A stretch of 32,676 bases of DNA from Kofleriaceae bacterium (GTDB lineage Bacteria; Myxococcota_A; Polyangia; Haliangiales; Haliangiaceae), in contig JALHPV010000047.1 of NCBI GenBank assembly GCA_022842285.1, positions 1-32,676 of the forward strand. Direction: 5' to 3'. A program made the translations under genes and the position numbers. This document shows, one piece after another, positions 9,076-17,451 of this stretch; positions within the stretch are counted from its first letter, which is position 1; every line of letters begins with the position of its first letter. Under the pieces are notes generated by a model. It ran no database searches and was not told the origin of the DNA. It worked only from the letters and a program-made list of their open reading frames with translations.

Positions 9076-9621
9076 ATGAAAATGGAGTATTCGGAAGTAG
9101 TTCGCGCACGGAGCGTGCGCCGGATGGTCGGCCCCAGCGCGCTGTCGGCGACTGAGCTGTCCCGGGAGACCGGTATCCCGCAGCCAACGTTGTCGCGGTG
9201 GCTGCGGGAGGCGGCTAGCCTTCGATTGGTGAGCAGCAAGCCGACGTCGCCGAGCGAGCCCCCGTCCGCAGACGAAGCCAAGCGACCGCAGGATTGGAGC
9301 CCGCAGGAGCGGATGCAGCTGGTGCTCGATGCCCACAGGCTCGGCGACCAAGAGCTCGGCGAGCTGTTGCGTCAGCGAGGTGTTCATCGCGAACAGTTCG
9401 ACTCGTGGCGCGCCGCGCTCGATGACGCCTTCGCGCAGCCTCGAGCTTCCCGTCGGTCGCCGGAGGGCAAGCGGATTCGCGAGCTGGAACGCGAGGTCGC
9501 GCGCAAGGACAAGGCGCTTGCCGAGACGGCGGCACTGCTCGTACTCCAAAAAAAAGTCCAGCTCCTGTTCCCGAACGGCGTGTACGCGGGCGACGACACG
9601 GACGAGGAGAACGACGAGTGA
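9076..9621 (+). CDS. IS3-family transposase OrfA (DNA-binding subunit)
   Basis: 181 aa. An N-terminal helix-turn-helix lies at about residues 22-45 (LSATELSRETGIPQPTLSRW), as in OrfA proteins that bind the IS ends. A charged helical C-terminal part (KRIRELEREVARKDKALAET) looks like the leucine-zipper-type oligomerisation helix of OrfA. A run of eight A residues at 9548-9555 lies near its end. The stop TGA overlaps the GTG start of OrfB, which is in the -1 frame. Both frames appear intact, so the element may be functional. Confidence 0.9.
   Translation: MKMEYSEVVRARSVRRMVGPSALSATELSRETGIPQPTLSRWLREAASLRLVSSKPTSPSEPPSADEAKRPQDWSPQERMQLVLDAHRLGDQELGELLRQRGVHREQFDSWRAALDDAFAQPRASRRSPEGKRIRELEREVARKDKALAETAALLVLQKKVQLLFPNGVYAGDDTDEENDE
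9549..9555 (+). other. Candidate -1 ribosomal frameshift site (A AAA AAA)
   Basis: In the OrfA frame the codons are CAA AAA AAA GTC, which gives a slippery heptamer A AAA AAA. A -1 shift here continues in the OrfB frame without a stop through to the OrfB GTG at 9618, giving a fused OrfAB product. IS3-family elements commonly make OrfAB this way at A-rich heptamers. A downstream stimulatory structure was not established. Confidence 0.55.
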
Positions 9622-10625
9622 TCCTCGGTTTGATTGCGACCGCGGTGCGCGACGGAGCTACGCAAGCGCGTGCATGCGCCTCGCTCGGCCTCGACCCGCG
9701 TACCGTCCAACGCTGGCAAAAGTGTCCCGACAGCGACGACCTTCGTCGCGGGCCGAAGACACGGCCCGCGAACGCGCTCACGGCGGACGAAGAGGCGAAG
9801 ATCATCGCGCTCTCGACCGCCCCCGAGTTCGTAGGCCTCTCGCCTCACCAGCTCGTGCCCAAGCTCGCCGACATGGCGCTGTATGTCGGCTCTGAGTCGT
9901 CCATCTACCGGGTGCTGCGCCGCCGGAAGCTGCTGCGCCATCGTGACCGGTCTCGGCCGCGGACGCATCGTCGCCCGCGCGAGCTCGTCGCCACGGGTCC
10001 CAACCAAGTCTGGGCCTGGGACATCACCTACCTGCCGTCGGGCGTGCGCGGAAGGTACTGGTACCTGTACGCGATTCTCGACGTGTGGAGTCGCAAGCTG
10101 GTCGGCTGGGCCGTGCACGACGTACAAAGCGACGCGCTCGCGGCCCACCTCATCGACGCGACGTGTGCGCGCGAGGGTGTTGGGCGCGACCAGCTCGCCC
10201 TCCACGCCGACAATGGCGGTGCCATGAAGGGCAGCACGATGCTCGCCAAGCTCGAGCAGCTCGGCGTCATCCCTTCGTTCAGTCGGCCCCGGGTCAGCGA
10301 CGACAATCCGTACCCCGAGGCGCTATTCCGCACGCTCAAGTACCGCTCCGCGTATCCCGACCGCCCCTTCGCGCTCCTCGACGACGCGACGCAGTGGGTC
10401 GCCGCGTTCGTGCGCTGGTACAACGACGACCACCAGCACAGCGGCATCCGGTTCGTAACGCCGAGCCAGCGCCACGCTGGGCTCGACAGCGCGATCCTGG
10501 CGCGGCGCGCGGAGGTCTACCGCGCTGCCAAGCGCCGCACACCGAGCCGCTGGAGCGGCGACATCCGCAACTGCGACGCGATCACGACGGTACGTTTGAA
10601 CCCGGAGCACGGCATCTCGAACTGA
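9618..10625 (+). CDS. IS3-family transposase OrfB (DDE integrase)
   Basis: 335 aa from GTG 9618. An N-terminal helix-turn-helix part (ARACASLGLDPRTVQRWQK) and the HTH_21-like segment (LSPHQLVPKLADMA) precede the integrase core. Catalytic triad: Asp135 (WAWDITYLP), Asp198 (LHADNGGAMKG) and Glu234 (DDNPYPEALFRTLKYR), with exactly 35 residues between the second and third, the DD35E spacing of IS3. It cuts and joins DNA ends during transposition. The stop TGA lies inside the first of two TGACACTCACCG direct repeats. No truncation or missing residue seen. Confidence 0.95.
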   Translation: MILGLIATAVRDGATQARACASLGLDPRTVQRWQKCPDSDDLRRGPKTRPANALTADEEAKIIALSTAPEFVGLSPHQLVPKLADMALYVGSESSIYRVLRRRKLLRHRDRSRPRTHRRPRELVATGPNQVWAWDITYLPSGVRGRYWYLYAILDVWSRKLVGWAVHDVQSDALAAHLIDATCAREGVGRDQLALHADNGGAMKGSTMLAKLEQLGVIPSFSRPRVSDDNPYPEALFRTLKYRSAYPDRPFALLDDATQWVAAFVRWYNDDHQHSGIRFVTPSQRHAGLDSAILARRAEVYRAAKRRTPSRWSGDIRNCDAITTVRLNPEHGISN

Positions 10626-10657
10626 CACTCACCGTGCGGCAACAACCTTGACACTCA

Positions 10658-10699
10658 CCGGTTTGGACGCCAAGCCGCCCCAGACGCCCAGGGATCGGG
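10658..10699. repeat. Fragment of fourth palindromic repeat, right of the IS
   Basis: Immediately after the IS end, GGTTTGGACGCCAAGCCGCC, then CCAGACGCCCAGGGATCGG, matches the left half and beginning of the core of the array at 8767-9021. The match ends after GGGATCGG. This places the IS insertion between repeat copies. Confidence 0.75.
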
Positions 10700-10773
10700 A
10701 GTTTGGCTGGATCGTCGACGTGCGGGCGGCCAAAAAGTCGCCCGCTCGGGCGCGCGGCGTGACCCTCGGGGGG

Positions 10774-11886
10774 ATGCGCGCTCTCGCGTTCGCCGCCCTC
10801 CTGATTCCGTCGGTCGCTGTGGCCGATGACCTCTCCGTGCGAGCAAGCGGGGACGATGGACCAGCGGTACAGGTCGGGGCGGCCCTCGGCGCGGGCGGGC
10901 AGGGCGACGCCATCTACGGCGGCGTCGATCTCCGGCTCGATGTCGCGTGGGGCAACGCGAAGGCTGCGCTCGGAGGGCGGCTCGTGTGGCTCGACGGCGA
11001 CCTGCGCGATGACTACGCGTCGGCGAGCGATGCGATCCGCGTGCTGCGCGCGTTGCAGCTGGGCACGACCGTCGGCGAGACGCAGCTCGGCCTCGCCGGG
11101 GGAGCGCTCGCACCGCCGACGCTCGGGCACGTGGTCGACGGCTACCGCGTGCGCCTCGATGACCGGCCGCGCACGGGGGCCAGCGCGGCCCTCGCGAATC
11201 GCACGCTCGGTCTCCAGCTCGACATCGATGATGTCGTCGATCCGGGCCTGGTCGCGGGCGCGCTCGACTGGCAGTTCTCCGCGCCGTGGGGGATGCAGAG
11301 CGCCGTGGCCGTCGATCCAGTGGCGGGCGAGGCCGCGATCGAGATGGGCATCCTGCGCCGCTTCTCGCGCGAGGGGGTGCGGACCGACGTCGGCGGGGGC
11401 GCGATCCTCGAGCCGGGGCTCGGCATCGCCGCCATCGGCTACGTGAACACGGCGATCGATCATGCGGGGGCGCGCTGGACCACGTCGACGGAGCTTCGCG
11501 CTGGGCAGGGCACGGTGGGCGCGGCCTTCGGGCCGCTGCATCGGCTCGAGCGCGATGCGATGTACATGGATGCGCAACGTGGGTGGGGCGGTGCGTTCGC
11601 GGCCGGTGTCGCGCACGAGCGCGGATGGATCCAGGCCGGCGTGCGGCGCCGGACCGCCGGGTGGCTCGGTACGCTCGCGGCGGGGGCGCCCCTCCATCGC
11701 CGGGTGCAGGGGGCCGGCTGGATCGCGGCGACGCGCGATGTGGTCGCCGGGGCCGCGGCGGTGCGCATGACGCTGCCGCGTCGCCTGTCCACGTCCCTCG
11801 AGCTCGGCCGCTTCTACGACGTCGATGCAATGGCGCCGAGCGGCTTCACGAGCGTCACGGCGTGGCTCTCGATCACGAACGAGTAG
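10774..11886 (+). CDS. Putative outer-membrane beta-barrel-like protein
   Basis: 370 aa from ATG 10774, chosen because it gives a signal peptide (MRALAFAALLIPSVAVADD) and follows a G-rich stretch (CTCGGGGGG). The open frame extends upstream into the IS end and the repeat fragment, which is unlikely to be translated. The mature protein is rich in alternating strands and Gly/Ala/Asp turns (AALGAGGQGDAIYGGVDLRL, later TSVTAWLSITNE at the end), resembling a transmembrane beta-barrel. No family recognised. The TAG stop is directly adjacent to the stop of the convergent lipoprotein gene. Confidence 0.7.
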   Translation: MRALAFAALLIPSVAVADDLSVRASGDDGPAVQVGAALGAGGQGDAIYGGVDLRLDVAWGNAKAALGGRLVWLDGDLRDDYASASDAIRVLRALQLGTTVGETQLGLAGGALAPPTLGHVVDGYRVRLDDRPRTGASAALANRTLGLQLDIDDVVDPGLVAGALDWQFSAPWGMQSAVAVDPVAGEAAIEMGILRRFSREGVRTDVGGGAILEPGLGIAAIGYVNTAIDHAGARWTTSTELRAGQGTVGAAFGPLHRLERDAMYMDAQRGWGGAFAAGVAHERGWIQAGVRRRTAGWLGTLAAGAPLHRRVQGAGWIAATRDVVAGAAAVRMTLPRRLSTSLELGRFYDVDAMAPSGFTSVTAWLSITNE

Positions 11887-13206
11887 TCACTGGCCGCGGC
11901 ACTTGCTGATCTCGGCGTTCAGGGTCGGCACGCTCTCCGGTGACGAGCGCACGGCCGAGTTGAAGGCCAGCTCGATCATCGCGCACGCATCGGGGCTGGT
12001 CTCGCCGCCGGTCGCCTGGTATCCGGCCGCCGAGAACGTGAACACGCTCATGGCCGCGACATCGACGAGCCGCTTCATCTCGGGGTCCAGCGTCGCCTCG
12101 TGGTCCCGGTAGAACTGCGCGATCGCTTCGCCGTGCTTGCGGCACAGGGCGGGCTGATCGCCGAGCTGCTTCGTCTGCGCGGCGGTCTGCGTCGCACGGG
12201 CGCACTCGATGAACAGCGTGCGTACGGGCTCGGGGGACGTCGTCTCGATCTTGTAGCAGTCGGAGACGGTGTCCTGGCAGACGGTGGTGGGGGCGCTGGC
12301 CACGGTCGGCTCGACCACGGGCGGCGGCGGGGTCTCGGTGGTCTGCGGCCGCTTCGGCGCCTGCATGCCGAACGTGATGGTCGCGTTGAGGCCGAGCCGC
12401 GTCGTGGTCATCGAGCGCGTGAAGGCCGAGTCGCGCGCGATCTGCGCCGAGCCGCCGATGATGACACCCACCTTCTCCGTCGAGAACGGGCGCCACCCGA
12501 GCTCGAGCTCCGCCGATGGATAGAGGATCCCCTCGCCGATGAGGCCGCCGATGATCGGGCTGATGAAGCCGATCGCGACGCGCCCGGTGGCGGCGAGGTT
12601 CGGCGTCACCAGATAGGTCGTGGAGGCCCCCGCGGTGAGATCGAGGTTGAAGAGGTCGAGCTCGCGGTCGACGTTGCCCTCGGGCGCCGTGATCTGCCCG
12701 GCGAGCATGCCGAGGAAGAGGGACGACACCATCGGCAGGCGCTTGATCGGGCGGAACGTGTAGAACTCCGGCCGCAGATCGAACTCCCAGAACGACATGC
12801 CGCCTGTCGCCGCCGCGCCCGCGGGCAGCTCGAGGTCCTGCTCGCCAAAGCCGATGCGGAAGCGCAGGTCGGTCAGGAGCCCCGACAGGATGGGCATCGG
12901 GTCGTAGCGGACGGTGACCGTGACCTCGCCATTCTGATCCGGCGTCTGGTACTGCGCCTTCTCGATCGCCTCGTCGCGGGCCGTCTGCGCCTTGCCGGCG
13001 TTCACGAGCGCGGCGAGCAGGAGGCCGGTCGTGTCGATGATGCGGAACTCGTGATAGAAGCCGCTCACTTTTGCGGCGCTGTTCTGGTACGTGAGGGTCG
13101 ATCCCTCGTCGCCGACTCCGATCGCCCGCGACTTCGTGCCGACGCCGTAGCCGACGGCGCATCCCGACGTCGCCAGCGCCAGGCTCAATGCAGTCAGTGA
13201 TTTCAT
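11887..13206 (-). CDS. Lipoprotein with beta-rich body, possibly outer-membrane
   Basis: 439 aa from ATG 13206. An upstream extension to 13278 is open but would lack the signal sequence at its end. The N-terminus MKSLTALSLALATSGC is a type II signal peptide with Cys16 as lipid attachment site. The central part (about 30-290) is strand-rich with membrane-like hairpins (FISPIIGGLIGEGILYPSAE). A Pro-rich linker (about 295-305) precedes a helical C-terminal domain with four to six cysteines (CQDTVSDCYK, ECAR, LCRKHGEA, DACAM, SKCRG). Convergent with the barrel-like gene at 10774 with no gap. Function unknown. Confidence 0.78.
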   Translation of the reverse strand: MKSLTALSLALATSGCAVGYGVGTKSRAIGVGDEGSTLTYQNSAAKVSGFYHEFRIIDTTGLLLAALVNAGKAQTARDEAIEKAQYQTPDQNGEVTVTVRYDPMPILSGLLTDLRFRIGFGEQDLELPAGAAATGGMSFWEFDLRPEFYTFRPIKRLPMVSSLFLGMLAGQITAPEGNVDRELDLFNLDLTAGASTTYLVTPNLAATGRVAIGFISPIIGGLIGEGILYPSAELELGWRPFSTEKVGVIIGGSAQIARDSAFTRSMTTTRLGLNATITFGMQAPKRPQTTETPPPPVVEPTVASAPTTVCQDTVSDCYKIETTSPEPVRTLFIECARATQTAAQTKQLGDQPALCRKHGEAIAQFYRDHEATLDPEMKRLVDVAAMSVFTFSAAGYQATGGETSPDACAMIELAFNSAVRSSPESVPTLNAEISKCRGQ

Positions 13207-13277
13207 GATCCGAAACCGTACGTGCGCTTCGACGACGGTCGCTATCCCATGGTCATGGGTGATATGACTGCGGACCA

Positions 13278-13895
13278 ATGCGGCTGCTGTTCGTCGAGGA
13301 CGAGCCGTGGGTTCGCGCGGGAGTCACGAAGGTCCTGCAGGCCGCGGCGCTCGAGCTGACCCTGGGGATCGACGCGCGCTCGGCGGCGGCGTCCCTGCGC
13401 TCACCCTTCGATGCGGCGCTGATCGATCTCGGCCTGCCCGATGGCTCGGGCGTCGACCTGATCGTCGCCCTCCGCGACCAGCAGCCGGCATGCGCGTGCG
13501 TGGCGTTCACGAAGTTCGACGACGCCCCCACGATCCTCGCCGCGCTCCGGGCGGGCGCCCGGGGTTACCTGCTGAAGAGCACGCCGTCGGAGCGCATCGT
13601 GCCCGCGCTCCACGAGGCCATCGCCGGTGGGCTGCCGCTCTCGCCTGCGGTGGCGCAGCTCGTCGTCGATGCCGCCCTCGGTGCGTCCACCCCCGACGCC
13701 CATCGCCTCACCCAGCGCGAGACCGAGCTCCTGCGTCTCCTCGCTCGCGGCCGCACCTACGCCGAGTGTGCGACCGAGCTCGGCATCGGCCTCGGCACGG
13801 TGCAGACGTACGTGAAGGCCATCTACACGAAGCTCGATGTGTCGTCCAAGGCCGAAGCCGCCCTCGCCGCCGTGCGCCTCGGGCTCGTGCGATGA
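13278..13895 (+). CDS. NarL/FixJ-family response regulator
   Basis: 205 aa. The receiver domain (about 1-115) has the acidic pocket (VEDEP), the phosphoacceptor Asp50 in LIDLGLPDGSG, and the conserved Lys in GYLLKS. A LuxR-type helix-turn-helix lies at about 140-195 (LTQRETELLRLLARGRTYAE, then TELGIGLGTVQTYVKAIYTK). It should activate or repress transcription when phosphorylated by the kinase encoded next, whose ATG overlaps its stop (ATGA). Its start is divergent from the lipoprotein gene with ~71 bp between, so that gene is a plausible target (inference). Confidence 0.95.
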   Translation: MRLLFVEDEPWVRAGVTKVLQAAALELTLGIDARSAAASLRSPFDAALIDLGLPDGSGVDLIVALRDQQPACACVAFTKFDDAPTILAALRAGARGYLLKSTPSERIVPALHEAIAGGLPLSPAVAQLVVDAALGASTPDAHRLTQRETELLRLLARGRTYAECATELGIGLGTVQTYVKAIYTKLDVSSKAEAALAAVRLGLVR

Positions 13896-15079
13896 GCGTC
13901 GAGCGCACGAGCGAGGACTCCTACCGCGAGCCCCTCTCCGTCGCGCTGTCCGTCGTCCTCGCGATGGGCATCTCGCTCTTGCCACTGGTTCCCGGCGTCG
14001 CGCGCGTCCTCGGCGTCACCTGGCACCACGCCGCCCTCGCGATGGGCCTCGTCTCGTCCCTGATGATCGCGAGCGCCGTCCTCTACCGTCTGGCGCCGAC
14101 GTCCACGCTGTATCGCCGGTTCGACCGCATCGAGACCGTCGGCATCCAGCTCGCCCTCATGTACCTGATCTTCACCTCCGGTCGCGCCGACAGCTTCTTC
14201 TGGATCGCGGTCCTCGCGCACCAGATGCTCACCGCGCACTCGACCTTGAATGCGCGCTTCAGCCGCATCGTCTTCGTGGTCGGTCCTCTCCTCCTGGCCG
14301 TCGCCTTCCTCCTCGTGCACGGGGATGTCCCGGCCGCCGCCACCACGGTCCTCATCGCCGCCCTCGGCCTCTTCATCTTCCAGCAGATCCTCTCCGTCGC
14401 CCGCAAGCTCGAGATCGCGGACCGCGAACGCGCCCGCCTCGCCGCCGAGCTCGCCGACACCCGTGTCCGCGAAGACCGCGAGCGCATCGCACGCGATATC
14501 CACGACGGCATCGGCGCCGACCTCGCCGCCCTCGATTGGCGTCTGCGCGGCCTGCGCCACAACAGCTCCCCCGAGCTCGCCTCCGAGATCGACGTCCTCG
14601 CCGGCCGCCTCGCCCAGGGCACCGACGATCTCCGCTCGATCGTCTGGGCCCTCCGCACCCCCGAGCGCTCCTGGGCCGAGCTCGTGACCTACCTCCGCCA
14701 GCGCGGCGCCGAGCTCTGCGGCTCCTCCATCACCTTCACCCTCGACGCCTCCGACGACGGCGGCGTGGCATCCCGTCCCGGCGAGCTCGCCCTCGACTAC
14801 CTGCGCGCCGTCCTCGAGCTCGTCCGCAACGCCGTCCGTCACGCGTCCGCCACGCGCATCGACGTCACCTTGACCTCCACCACGTCCTCGCTCCTGGCCC
14901 GCGTCTCCGACAACGGCACGGGCTTGCACCCGGACATCCTCGCGCGCACCGAAGGCGGCCTCGCCAACCTCCGCCGCCGCATCGCCCGCACGCACGGCTC
15001 CCTGCGCATCAGCGGCCAGCGCGTCGAGCTAGCGATGGGGGCGGGCCCCGTCGATGTCCGGCATGCGGACAGCGGCTAG
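13892..15079 (+). CDS. DesK/NarX-like membrane sensor histidine kinase
   Basis: 395 aa. The N-terminal half holds about five to six transmembrane segments (residues ~15-40, 46-66, 84-96, 100-115, 126-143, 149-166). There is no obvious extracellular domain, so the signal may be sensed within the membrane. A coiled-coil linker (LEIADRERARLAAELADTRV) leads to the HisKA_3 domain with phosphoacceptor His204 (ARDIHDGIGADLAAL). The ATPase domain has the N box (LELVRNAVRHAS) and a G1-like SDNGTGL. Partner of the response regulator at 13278, with which it overlaps by four bases. Confidence 0.93.
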   Translation: MSVERTSEDSYREPLSVALSVVLAMGISLLPLVPGVARVLGVTWHHAALAMGLVSSLMIASAVLYRLAPTSTLYRRFDRIETVGIQLALMYLIFTSGRADSFFWIAVLAHQMLTAHSTLNARFSRIVFVVGPLLLAVAFLLVHGDVPAAATTVLIAALGLFIFQQILSVARKLEIADRERARLAAELADTRVREDRERIARDIHDGIGADLAALDWRLRGLRHNSSPELASEIDVLAGRLAQGTDDLRSIVWALRTPERSWAELVTYLRQRGAELCGSSITFTLDASDDGGVASRPGELALDYLRAVLELVRNAVRHASATRIDVTLTSTTSSLLARVSDNGTGLHPDILARTEGGLANLRRRIARTHGSLRISGQRVELAMGAGPVDVRHADSG

Positions 15080-15086
15080 CGGAGAA

Positions 15087-15097
15087 GGGCCAGGCCC
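15087..15097. repeat. GGGCCAGGCCC palindromic motif
   Basis: The 11-nt palindrome GGGCCAGGCCC, preceded by AA, lies just after the kinase stop. The same AAGGGCCAGGCCC word occurs twice more at 25362 and 25386, inside a coding region. It is probably a short dispersed REP-like word. Confidence 0.5.
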
Positions 15098-15114
15098 CAG
15101 CGTCTCCGGGACGG

Positions 15115-15145
15115 GGTGTCGCAGGGGTCGGACCCCTGCGACACC
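15115..15145. repeat. 31-nt perfect palindrome between convergent genes
   Basis: Arms 15115-15129 (GGTGTCGCAGGGGTC) and 15131-15145 are exact reverse complements around a single G. It lies between the ends of the histidine kinase (15079) and the convergent macro-domain gene (15173). It could form a very stable hairpin in either transcript and so act as a bidirectional transcription block, but it has no T-run. A REP-like dispersed element is the other reading. Confidence 0.75.
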
Positions 15146-15172
15146 ATGCTCGCAACGTGAGCGGTAAAGCCC

Positions 15173-15669
<497 letters not shown>

Positions 15670-15673
<4 letters not shown>

Positions 15674-17451
15674 GGAGTGACGCCGAACTTGCGGGCGATC
15701 CACTTGATGGCGGCGGTCAGCTTCAGCTTGTCGAGGAAGTCGTCGCGGCGGTCGCCGCCGAAGAACAGATCGACCTTGCGGAGGAAGGCGATGAAGGCGA
15801 TGGCGCGCTGGAGGCCGAGGGAGCGCAGGATGTGCGGCTTGCCGGCGGCGAAGCGCTGGGCGTCCCACGCCTTGAGCCAGGCGAACTGGGGCTCCTCGAG
15901 CGGCCAGACGTCGGCCTTGCGCGTGGTGGAGCCACTGCGCGTGAGGATCTCGTTGACGGCGCGCCGGCCGGCTTCGCAGGCGCCCTCCATCGAGGCGATG
16001 TTGGTGTTCGTGCGGACGTAGTCGGAGGCGAGGACGAGGTTCGGGATGGCGGTGCCCGCATCGGGCCGCAGGCCCCACGAGCCGGGCGGGTGGACGAGGA
16101 GGCGCGAGCTGTTGCCGATTGGACTCACCGTGAAGTCGAGATCGTCGTCGAGGTGCCAGGAGTGCAGGAGCTCGTCGGAGAGGACGGTGCCGCCCTCGCC
16201 GAGGCCGTTGAGGGCGGTCTTGAGCTGCATCCAGACTTCGTCCGCGATCTCGGTGGGCGTGCACTCCTTGGCCGTCTTCGGGTTGAAGGCGCCCGGCGTA
16301 TCCCACTCAGAGATGTCGACGGAGATCAGGCCGCCGACCGAGCCATCCCCGTAGATGCGGCGGAAGATGCCGAGGTCGCGCCAGAACTGGGGCTGGCTGA
16401 TCGCGGTGAGCGCCCACGGCGAGTCGGGGAAGAAGAGGTGGCCCTTCACGAGGGGCACGTCCTCGTAGAGGTAGTACTGGATGCCGACCATCCAGTTGAC
16501 GAGGTTGGCCGGGTCTTGCTGGCGCAGGGTGTCGAGCTTCGAGTCGAGCGCGCCCACCGCGGGCGAGAGGAGGCCGATGGCCGCGTCGAGTGGGACGGCG
16601 AGGACGTAGTAGTCGGCGGTGATCGTCGGACCACTCGCGAGGCGCACGCCGCTGATCTTGCCGGCGGCGACCTGGAGCTCGACGACGGGGTCGCCCTGGT
16701 GCATGACCGTGCCGCGCGACGTGAGGTAGTCCGTCCACGGCTGGATCCACATCCGCGTGGTCGGGCCGCCCATCGTGCGGTCGTTCTGTGCGCCCGCGAA
16801 CGCGAAGTCGCGCAGGAGCTGAAGCGTGATGACGCCGATGGTGTGGGCGGACCCGCGCTGCGAGTCCATCGCGACCATCATGCGCGGGATGCCGCGGAGC
16901 TGCTTCTGGAACTTCGGGGAGCAGCGGTCCGCCTCGAGGAACTCCCACCACGAGAGTTGTTCGTACTCGGCGAGGCGGCGAGCATCGCAGGCGGAGGCGA
17001 ACTCGGCGAGCTTCGCGGTGAAGATCGAGACGTCGTACTGATCGAAGTCGAGATCCTGGAAGAAGATCTCGAGCGACTCGAGGACGGCGTACGGCGTATC
17101 GAGGTGCTTGCGGTTGAAGCGATACCAGGTCGAGTCGTCGACCATCGCGATCGCGGCCTCGGTGGTCGGCTTCAGGTGGTCCGCGACGTAGCCCGTCCCC
17201 GTCCCCGACGGAATGCGCGCCATCGTGTCGATCACGTGGCGGTAGAACCGCGGATAGAAGCGAAAGCCATGCTCGCCCGGCAGGTCGGCCCGGCCGCCGG
17301 CTCCCGTGCCCACCACGGGCTGCGAGCGCGCCTTGCCCCCGAAGTCGGGCCGCGACTCGAAGACCTCGACCTCGAATCCTCGCTCGATCAACTCGTGCGC
17401 CGCGGTCAATCCGCCGACGCCTCCTCCGATCACGACTACGCGTGTGGCCAT
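15670..17451 (-). CDS. FAD-dependent amine-oxidase/phytoene-desaturase-like oxidoreductase
   Basis: 593 aa. The N-terminal Rossmann motif [17 protein letters not shown], with the acidic residue after the second strand (VEVFES), binds [20 protein letters not shown] is typical of the COG3349-type desaturases and hydroxysqualene dehydroxylase relatives. A C-terminal FAD-contact motif is visible ([19 protein letters not shown], then [11 protein letters not shown]). Likely a soluble or membrane-associated redox enzyme on an isoprenoid or other lipid, but the substrate cannot be told. ATG 17451 has a strong Shine-Dalgarno (GGAGGAG at 17459-17465). It overlaps the upstream kinase gene by 16 bp and the macro-domain gene by 4 bp. 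Confidence 0.88.

Larger units (their letters stand above)
9022..10657 (+). mobile_element. IS3-family insertion sequence
   Basis: The element spans about 1.63 kb and carries two overlapping transposase frames. Imperfect terminal inverted repeats are at 9023-9042 (starting GTGTCAGCGTAG) and 10635-10654 (reverse complement starting GTGTCAAGGTTG); 17 of 20 positions match and both share TTGCCGCA. The exact ends are uncertain by a few bases, and no clear target duplication beyond a possible CC was seen. It sits inside the palindromic repeat array: three copies lie to the left and a fragment of a fourth to the right. At the right end TGACACTCACCG occurs twice, at 10623-10634 and 10649-10660. Confidence 0.85.

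Noticed and set aside
10648-10773. N-terminal extension of the barrel-like protein
   Set aside because: It would begin in the IS right end and run through the repeat fragment; the signal peptide begins at ATG 10774.
15674-16306. Upstream extension of the macro-domain frame
   Set aside because: Antisense-type composition inside the FAD gene; the macro domain is complete from ATG 15673.
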